A stretch of DNA of 64,000 nucleotides, taken from contig CAJMNH010000003.1 of assembly GCA_905214725.1 (NCBI GenBank), positions 124,001-188,000 of the forward strand, in the 5' to 3' direction. The notes beneath the pieces were generated by a model, which saw only the letters and a list, made by a program, of their open reading frames with translations, made no database searches and was not told where the DNA came from. Positions 58,578-64,000 of this stretch are shown here, piece after piece. Positions within the stretch are counted from its first letter, which is position 1, and every line of letters starts with the position of its first letter. This stretch comes from an uncultured bacterium. GTDB taxonomy: Bacteria > Bacteroidota > Bacteroidia > Bacteroidales > Rikenellaceae. A program made the translations under genes and the position numbers.

Positions 58578-58973
58578 CTATTTTGCGATGTGCCAGTCCG
58601 CGTCGGCGTGTCCGTGACAGCCGCCTTCGTGGTGGTGCGCGCAGGGGTCGCCCGAGTCGGCGATTTTACCGGCAAGGTAGGCTTCGGCGACCTCTTCGAC
58701 CGGACCGTGGCAACCGCGTACGACGGCGATGCCGTTGCGTGTGAGAACGTTCTTGGCGCCGTCGCCCATGTTGCCGGCAAGCACCGTCGTAACGCCCATG
58801 GCGTGCAGGCGGGGAGCGATGTCGGATTTGCAGCCGCAGCCTTCGGCGGCCGGAAGCGTTTCGCGGCCGACGATGCGGTGGTCGGCGTCGAACGTGAGGA
58901 TCGTGAAGCGTTCGCAATGGCCGAAATGGTCGTCCACTGCGCCGTTACGGGTCGGAAGTGCGATTTTTTCCAT
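58578..58973 (-). CDS. NifX/NifB-C-terminal-like (dinitrogenase iron-molybdenum cofactor family) protein
   Basis: A 131-residue protein of the small RNase-H-fold family that binds metal clusters in NifX, NafY and MTH1175-type proteins. MEKIALPTRNGAVDDHFGHC is the family N-terminus, with the cluster-site His/Cys; VTTVLAGNMGDGAKNVLTRN follows. The last 30 residues form a His/Cys-rich tail (CAHHHEGGCHGHADADWH) able to bind metal. No nitrogenase genes are in the window. It lies one base after the DUF134 gene. Its ATG lies within the conserved beginning; the longer frame upstream overlaps DUF134 antiparallel codons and is rejected. Confidence 0.88.
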   Translation of the reverse strand: MEKIALPTRNGAVDDHFGHCERFTILTFDADHRIVGRETLPAAEGCGCKSDIAPRLHAMGVTTVLAGNMGDGAKNVLTRNGIAVVRGCHGPVEEVAEAYLAGKIADSGDPCAHHHEGGCHGHADADWHIAK

Positions 58974-58974
58974 T

Positions 58975-59373
58975 TTATTTTTCGTGTTTGATTGTTTCGG
59001 AATCTTTTTCGTGGCGGCATGCCGGACAACGAGTCGCCTCGGCGTACGTGCGCCGGCAGTGCGGACAACGGTGCCAGTGTCCCGGATGGCTGAACCGGCC
59101 GCCCTCGATATGCAGGGGCCGTCCCTCGACGAGCGCGGCGGCGAGCGTGCGGCGGGCATGGTCGTAGATGCGCGTGCAGGTGGGGCGGGAGATGCCCATG
59201 CGTTCTGCCGCCGCACCTTGCGTCAATCCTTCGTGGTCGATGAGCCGGAGCGCCTCGTATTCGTCGTAACGAAGCGAGACGGCTTCGGGAGCGTCGTCGT
59301 TCCCGCCGACAGGGCGCATGCCCGTAACGGCGGGAGGGAGGGCGATGTAACAGCATTTTCGGGGACGCGGCAT
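58975..59373 (-). CDS. DUF134-family DNA-binding protein with zinc ribbon
   Basis: A 132-residue putative regulator. MPRPRKCCYIALPP is the DUF134 N-terminus. The middle (VSLRYDEYEALRLIDHEGLT then QGAAAERMGISRPTCTRIYD) is a helix-turn-helix like sigma region 4. The end carries CPHCRRTYAEATRCPACRHE, a four-cysteine zinc ribbon. DUF134 genes are often next to NifX-like genes, as here (gap of one base). Its promoter overlaps a perfect palindrome, so it probably regulates itself. The start at 59373 is chosen because the extra 15 codons upstream lie in the predicted leader. Confidence 0.88.
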   Translation of the reverse strand: MPRPRKCCYIALPPAVTGMRPVGGNDDAPEAVSLRYDEYEALRLIDHEGLTQGAAAERMGISRPTCTRIYDHARRTLAAALVEGRPLHIEGGRFSHPGHWHRCPHCRRTYAEATRCPACRHEKDSETIKHEK

Positions 59374-59396
59374 TCTTTCGGCGATTTTCGTTTCGG

Positions 59397-59427
59397 CAAA
59401 GATCGTAATTTTGAACATATGTTCAAA
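59397..59427 (-). promoter_or_regulatory. Promoter of the DUF134-NifX-like operon
   Basis: On the minus strand TTTG (59427-59424), a spacer of exactly 19 bases and GATCTTTG (59404-59397; first base off consensus). Confidence 0.7.
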
Positions 59428-59429
59428 AT
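59408..59429. promoter_or_regulatory. Perfect 22-bp palindrome, candidate operator
   Basis: The core TTTTGAACATATGTTCAAAA extended by one base on each side is fully self-complementary. It covers the -33 element and most of the spacer of the DUF134 promoter, where a bound protein would block RNA polymerase. The GAAC-N4-GTTC half-sites suggest a dimeric helix-turn-helix regulator, plausibly DUF134 itself. Confidence 0.7.
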
Positions 59430-59585
59430 AAATCGTGCGAAAAACGGACTTTTCGGAAGTTGGGACGCGGAACGATCGTCCGTGAGCGGGAGGGCTGTGA
59501 TCTGCCGCGGATAATTTCTTCGGGCTGTGGTTTGGATATTTTGCGAAAAAAGCCTATTTTTATCTTCCAATTCGAAGAGACCGTT

Positions 59586-62450
59586 ATGCCGATCAAGTTC
59601 TTGTATAGCCTGTTCTGTTTGCTCGCCGCGCTGCTTCCGGCAATGTCGGCGCATGCCGCCGGTCCGGGCGTCATCAACCTGCTTCCGTCCGATTACCGCG
59701 CGGCCAACAAGAACTGGGCGGTGGCGGAGGACGATACGGGGACGCTCTATGTGGGCAACGACAAGGGTCTGCTCGAATTCGACGGCCTGCAATGGCGGCT
59801 GTATGAATTGCCGCGGGCGTCGATCGTGCGTTCGGTGGCGCCGTTCTCGCACGATGTCGTTTTCACGGGCGGATTCGAGGAGTTCGGCCGCTGGGATCGC
59901 GACGCGTCGGGTGCGCTGCGATATACGTCGTTGGTACCTTCGGAACGCAATTCCCGTTTCCCGGACAGCGATTTCTGGCGAATTTACATCACTTCGCAGG
60001 GAGTGTTGTTTCAATCCTTTCACGGCATTTATCTTTATGATTACAAGAGCGTAAGGCGGCTTTCGGGCGAGATGAACATGCTTTTCCTGTTGCAGGCGGG
60101 CGACGAGTTCTGGGTACAGGAGATGGGCGGCCCGCTCTACCGGATTCGACAGGAACGGTTCGAACGACTGCCCGACAGCGAGCGTTTCTCGACGACGACC
60201 GTACGCGTTTTGCTGCCGGGGCCGCATGAAGGCGAGTGGATCGTCGGGACGGGCACGGAGGGGCTGTGGCTCTACGACGGCGACCGGTTCACTCCGTGGA
60301 GTCCGGCGTTGTCGGCGCAGTTGCGCCGCGACGAGTTGAACTGCGGAATCCGAACGTCGCGCGGCACCTACCTGTTCGGTACCCTCTTCGGCGGCCTTTA
60401 CGAGGCGGATGCGGAGGGGCGGCGGCTCGGCGCCCTTTCGACCGAGAACCAGCTGCTCAACAACAGCGTCATGGCGCTTGCGGAGGATGCGGAGCGGAAC
60501 GTATGGGTTGCGCTCGATCGGGGACTCTCTTTCCTGATGTACTGCGACGGGGTGAATTACCACACCTACAATAAATGGGCGGCCGGATCGCTCTACGACG
60601 CTTGCCGCTGGCAGGGACGGTTGCTGCTGGCGACGAATCAGGGTGTCTTCGCCGTCGACGAGAAGTTGTTGGAGGCGGGAGTTCAGCCTTCCGATTTCCG
60701 ACCGGTGGCGGGGTTGAGCGGTCAGGCATGGTCGTTCGACCTGCTCGATGGAAAGCTCTACGTAAGCTACAACAGAGGCGTTGCGGAGCTTCGCCCGGAT
60801 TTCTCGTCGGTACAGCGTTCCGATATGGGCGGTTACCGGTTACGGCGGGTAAAGCTGGGCGAGAAGAGTTACACCTATTATGCCTCCTATTATAAGTTAC
60901 GGATGCTGGACGACGACGGTACGATGCGCGAAGTCGACGGCCTCGACGAATCGGTCTATCGCATCGAGGCCGATTATATGCGCAATCTCTGGCTCGAACA
61001 CCCCTCGAAAGGAGTCTACCGCTGCCGGATGAGCGCCGACGGCCGGCGCATCGAGGAGCGGACGCTCTATGGCGGCGGCGCAGGCGACGGATTGCCTTAC
61101 AAGCTCTATCTGTTCCGTGTGGGCGGCCGTGTGGCGTTGCTGGGAGACGACCGGTTCTTTCGCTACGACGAATATACGGATCGCGTCGAACCCGATTCGG
61201 TGCTCGATGCGACGTTCCGTGGCATGGAGGATATCCGTCGCGTGATTCCGCTTGCCGACGAAGAGTTCTGGGTGCTGACCGGCCACGGCGTTTGGAAGTT
61301 GCATTACGACGGCCGCCGCCGTGCAAAACTGACGCCGTGCGCCGGCATTCCGGTGAATAATATGATTTACGGGTATGAGCAGGTGGCGCGGCTTGACGAT
61401 TCGACCCATCTCTTTTGCGGTGACAACGGCTTCGAGCTGGTCTCTCCGCAGGCCGTCAATTCCCCCCCCCTCCCCAATCCGCCTCGGCTTGAATCGCTTC
61501 GCGCCTCCGGTCGGCGGGGCGCCGAAATGTGGTTCGATATCTCCGTTCCGGCACAGATTCCCCACGAATGTAACTCGGTGACGTTCCGCTATACCGCATG
61601 CGGAGGCGCGCTTCCCGGCGTTCGTTTCCGGCATCGGCTGACGGGAATGGACGACGCGTGGTCTGTGGCCGATCGGACGGGCGCGGCCGATTACGCCCGT
61701 TTGCCGCAGGGGCGTTACACCTTCGAAATCGCTGTCAGCGACACCTTCGGCCGCTGGTCGGAACCCGCCCGTTTCTCATTTACGATTCTCACGCCGTGGT
61801 ATGCCACCGGATGGGCTTATGCCGGTTATCTGCTGGCCTTGGTACTTATATTCTACGGCCTTTGGCTGCTGGTGATGCGTTTTTACCGCCGGCGTTATCT
61901 GCGTCGGCTGCGTTTGCAGGAGATTATCTCGCTGCGGCGCGCCAATAAGGAGCTGCGCCGGGAGGTTGAGACACGCGACGCAGAAATCGTGGCTCAGAGT
62001 TCGACGCTCATCGGACGCAACGAGATCATTCTGCGTATGCGCGACATGGTCAATGACTTCCAAATCCGGCAGGGCAGCCGGACAACGGCGCCCCTGTGGC
62101 AGAAAATCAACGCCTATGTGAGCAGCAATCTTGATACGGAGAGCGATTGGACGCTCTTTCTCATCAAGTTCGAACAGAAGCACGCGAACTATTTCCGCAT
62201 CATGAAGGAGCGCTTTCCCGAGCTCACTACCAGCGATCTGCGCCTGAGCGCCTGCCTGAAAATGAATCTTTGTACCAAAGAGATCGCTTCGCTGATGAAT
62301 CTGTCGGTGCGGGCGGTCGAAAACAGCCGTTACCGGCTGCGAAAAAAACTCGGATTGACTTCGGCCCAGAATTTGAACGAATTCCTGATGCATATCGATT
62401 CTCAGGAATCGGAGCCGAAGGATGATGGGACACAGACTTTTAATTTCTAA
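59586..62450 (+). CDS. Y_Y_Y-domain membrane sensor with C-terminal LuxR-type helix-turn-helix
   Basis: A 954-residue one-component regulator. After a signal or anchor (FLYSLFCLLAALLPAMSAHA) come periplasmic beta-propeller repeats (NWAVAEDDTGTLYVGNDKGL, NNSVMALAEDAERNVWVALD), a Y_Y_Y domain (FRHRLTGMDDAWSVADRTGA), one membrane helix (GYLLALVLIFYGLWLLVMRF), a coiled coil, and a helix-turn-helix (LCTKEIASLMNLSVRAVENS). No histidine kinase core is present. Such proteins sense glycans or other ligands and control adjacent susC/D loci, here starting 230 bases downstream. A run of nine C at 61462-61470 lies in the Y_Y_Y region. The upstream open frame from 59460 lacks protein character. Confidence 0.88.
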   Translation: MPIKFLYSLFCLLAALLPAMSAHAAGPGVINLLPSDYRAANKNWAVAEDDTGTLYVGNDKGLLEFDGLQWRLYELPRASIVRSVAPFSHDVVFTGGFEEFGRWDRDASGALRYTSLVPSERNSRFPDSDFWRIYITSQGVLFQSFHGIYLYDYKSVRRLSGEMNMLFLLQAGDEFWVQEMGGPLYRIRQERFERLPDSERFSTTTVRVLLPGPHEGEWIVGTGTEGLWLYDGDRFTPWSPALSAQLRRDELNCGIRTSRGTYLFGTLFGGLYEADAEGRRLGALSTENQLLNNSVMALAEDAERNVWVALDRGLSFLMYCDGVNYHTYNKWAAGSLYDACRWQGRLLLATNQGVFAVDEKLLEAGVQPSDFRPVAGLSGQAWSFDLLDGKLYVSYNRGVAELRPDFSSVQRSDMGGYRLRRVKLGEKSYTYYASYYKLRMLDDDGTMREVDGLDESVYRIEADYMRNLWLEHPSKGVYRCRMSADGRRIEERTLYGGGAGDGLPYKLYLFRVGGRVALLGDDRFFRYDEYTDRVEPDSVLDATFRGMEDIRRVIPLADEEFWVLTGHGVWKLHYDGRRRAKLTPCAGIPVNNMIYGYEQVARLDDSTHLFCGDNGFELVSPQAVNSPPLPNPPRLESLRASGRRGAEMWFDISVPAQIPHECNSVTFRYTACGGALPGVRFRHRLTGMDDAWSVADRTGAADYARLPQGRYTFEIAVSDTFGRWSEPARFSFTILTPWYATGWAYAGYLLALVLIFYGLWLLVMRFYRRRYLRRLRLQEIISLRRANKELRREVETRDAEIVAQSSTLIGRNEIILRMRDMVNDFQIRQGSRTTAPLWQKINAYVSSNLDTESDWTLFLIKFEQKHANYFRIMKERFPELTTSDLRLSACLKMNLCTKEIASLMNLSVRAVENSRYRLRKKLGLTSAQNLNEFLMHIDSQESEPKDDGTQTFNF

Positions 62451-62573
62451 TCTGTTGGTTTTTAACTATTTCATTGTTCTTTGAGAGGTAATTAAGAGGT
62501 GGTCGACAGCACTTTTTTCGGCTTGGAGTAGTCAAAATGTGGCGGCTTTTACCGGCGATCCCGGCGATCCTTT

Positions 62574-62581
62574 TAATTTTG
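62574..62581 (+). promoter_or_regulatory. -7 element of the susC promoter
   Basis: TAATTTTG is a full match, 99 bases before the susC start; no -33 TTTG at 19 bases. A regulator-dependent promoter would be expected to lack it. Confidence 0.5.
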
Positions 62582-62680
62582 TTTTTGTGAAAACTTCACG
62601 GGCGGCGCTTCGCCGGAGGCTTTTCAGCTTTTACGGCGAAGGCGCGGGGCCCACAATAAAAACATAAACCTAAAATTACA

Positions 62681-64000
62681 ATGAAAAAGAATCGACCAGA
62701 GAGTAGCGGCGTAAGCCACTTCTTGTTAAAGGCGTTTGTATCGGTCGTTCTGCTGCTCTTCGCCTCCATTTCGGGTGCCTTCGCACAGAACACGATAGAC
62801 GTAACGGGTAAAGTCATCGATGCGGACGGACAGCCGGTCGTTGGAGCCAGTGTCGTGGTCGTCGGAACTTACACGGGAACGACAACGAATGCGGACGGCG
62901 GTTTCGCGTTGAAGGCCCGTGAGGGCCAAGAGATGGAGGTCTCATTTATAGGTATGACCACGCAGCGCGTACCCGTGTCGGCCGCGCCGGTCACCGTGAG
63001 GCTCGAAAGCGAATCGACGATGATCGAGCAGGCGGTGGTCATCGGTTACGGTACGGCCAAGAAACGCGACCTGACGGGTTCGATCGTCAACGTGGACGCC
63101 GCCACGATCGCCAACCGTCCCTCTTCGAATCCGCTGGCCTCGTTGCAGGGCCGCGTGGCCGGTGTGCAGATCACCAATTCGGGCCGCGCCGGACAGGATC
63201 CCGAGATCCGTATTCGGGGAACGAACTCGATCAACGGTTTCGCTCCGCTTTATGTCGTGGACGGAATGTTTACCGACAACATCAACTATCTCAATTCGAA
63301 CGATATCGAATCGTTCGAAATTCTGAAAGACCCCTCGTCGCTCGCGATCTTCGGCGTACGCGGCGCCAACGGCGTGATCATCGTCACGACCAAGCGCGCC
63401 AAGCTGGGCCAGACGGTGGTGAACGTCAACCAGTCGGTGGGCGTGAAGCATGTGGGTCACCGCATGTCGCTGACCAACGGTCCCCAGTTCAAGGAGCTTT
63501 ATAACGAGCAGCTTTCGAACATGGGCGGCGATCCGTTCGACTATACCTATTATCAGGCCAACACCGATTGGCAGGACGCCATCTTCCAGAACGCTATGAT
63601 CAGCCAGACGACGGCCAGCATCATGGGCGCCAACGAGAAGAGCAATTTTTATCTGGGCGTGGGGTATACCTACGAACAGGGCAACCTCCTCAAAGAGGAG
63701 ATGCAGAAGGTGACCGTCAATTTCAGCGACGAGTACCGGATGAAGGAGTGGCTCAAGTTCGGCGTGCAGATGAACGGCGCCTACATGCTGCCGGCCGATG
63801 CGAAGAGCGTGACCGGCTCCATCCATGCGGCTCCGATCTCGCCGATCTACGACGATGCGACGGGCGGCTACTATAAACTGCCTTCTTTCCAGAGTTCGCA
63901 GATCTCCAATCCGATGATCGACATCGAGGAGTTCGCCGCCCACAACAAGGCGCAGAACTACCGTTTCGCGGGCAATGTCTACGGCGAGATCAATTTCCTG
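62681..64000 (+). CDS. SusC/RagA-family TonB-linked outer-membrane receptor, N-terminal 440 residues
   Basis: The gene runs off the right edge. It imports oligosaccharides, peptides or other ligands with a SusD-like lipoprotein. After a signal (LLLFASISGAFAQ) come a carboxypeptidase-D-like domain (about 42-115: VTGKVIDADGQPVVGASVVV), the TonB-box/plug junction (EQAVVIGYGTAKKRDLTGSI), the plug with RVAGVQITNSGRAGQDPEIR and IRGTNSINGFAPLYVVDGMF, and the SusC signature LKDPSSLAIFGVRGANGVII. Barrel strands begin after about residue 260. ATG at 62681 is preceded by an A-rich leader. The frame has no stop up to the window end. Regulated probably by the upstream sensor. Confidence 0.95.
   Translation, partial: MKKNRPESSGVSHFLLKAFVSVVLLLFASISGAFAQNTIDVTGKVIDADGQPVVGASVVVVGTYTGTTTNADGGFALKAREGQEMEVSFIGMTTQRVPVSAAPVTVRLESESTMIEQAVVIGYGTAKKRDLTGSIVNVDAATIANRPSSNPLASLQGRVAGVQITNSGRAGQDPEIRIRGTNSINGFAPLYVVDGMFTDNINYLNSNDIESFEILKDPSSLAIFGVRGANGVIIVTTKRAKLGQTVVNVNQSVGVKHVGHRMSLTNGPQFKELYNEQLSNMGGDPFDYTYYQANTDWQDAIFQNAMISQTTASIMGANEKSNFYLGVGYTYEQGNLLKEEMQKVTVNFSDEYRMKEWLKFGVQMNGAYMLPADAKSVTGSIHAAPISPIYDDATGGYYKLPSFQSSQISNPMIDIEEFAAHNKAQNYRFAGNVYGEINFL

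Noticed and set aside
58205..59356. 383-codon minus-strand frame overlapping the NifX-like and DUF134 genes
   Set aside because: Same strand but a different frame from two recognised genes; the translation is Arg/Pro/Ala-rich without any domain.

Overview
The window reads as chromosomal DNA of a GC-rich member of the Bacteroidota, most like a gut Alistipes (Rikenellaceae). The evidence is a SusC/RagA-type TonB-dependent receptor beside a Y_Y_Y/LuxR-type regulator, a BACON-domain lipoprotein, GH89 and Ser-type sulfatase genes, many promoters of the Bacteroidota form (-33 TTTG, N19, -7 TAnnTTTG), few Shine-Dalgarno sequences, and strong GC preference at third codon positions. That preference opens very long spurious antisense frames. 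No phage, plasmid, IS element or CRISPR array was seen. The genus is an inference.

Layout. 1-4 kb: the 5' end of queA, then divergent nadB and prfC. 4-10 kb: a three-gene RND efflux operon (adaptor, pump, outer-membrane factor). 10-16 kb, mostly minus strand: a BACON/LamG/glycerophosphodiesterase lipoprotein, D-lactate dehydrogenase, a small heat-shock protein with a textbook sigma-54 promoter, a secreted PHP-domain phosphoesterase, and tpiA. 16-24 kb, minus strand: a small membrane protein, lysS, and a compact five-gene run (PAP2 phosphatase, MBOAT acyltransferase, SGNH hydrolase, YugP-like Zn peptidase, SDR dehydrogenase) that looks like envelope polymer or lipid modification. 24-27 kb, plus strand: a LolE-type permease, ubiE/menG and two exported proteins, then a tiny Cys-rich lipoprotein. 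27-36 kb: ribH and a TPR protein, divergent recF and a DciA-like gene, an RclA-like flavoprotein, an OmpA-family protein, and the B12-dependent ribonucleotide reductase nrdJ preceded in the window by a decayed copy of its own 3' end. 36-42 kb: a META lipoprotein, then ridA with a GH89 alpha-N-acetylglucosaminidase, and a Ser-type sulfatase.

41.7-43.1 kb is the strangest stretch. A complete cobalamin riboswitch with its own promoter and terminator controls no visible gene and is followed by two 190-bp direct repeats and tandem hairpins. 43-50 kb: an ECF sigma factor with a downstream 44-residue acidic protein, a cation diffusion facilitator, proS, a FadL-like outer-membrane protein and a low-complexity lipoprotein. 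50 kb: two tRNA-Ser genes and a palindromic repeat. 50-59 kb: DUF488, an MscS channel, an AraC regulator with a DUF417/RclC-like protein, a flavin-reductase-like protein, and the cytochrome bd operon (DUF4492-cydA-cydB). 58.5-64 kb: a NifX-like and DUF134 pair whose promoter is covered by a perfect 22-bp palindrome, then a large membrane sensor-regulator and the start of a susC gene.

Themes are microaerobic and oxidative defence (cytochrome bd, Rcl-like proteins, hsp20), host-glycan use (GH89, sulfatase, SusC), and cobalamin dependence (nrdJ, riboswitch). Promoter, terminator and operator calls are pattern matches made by eye. Functional calls rest on recognised family motifs; no searches were run.
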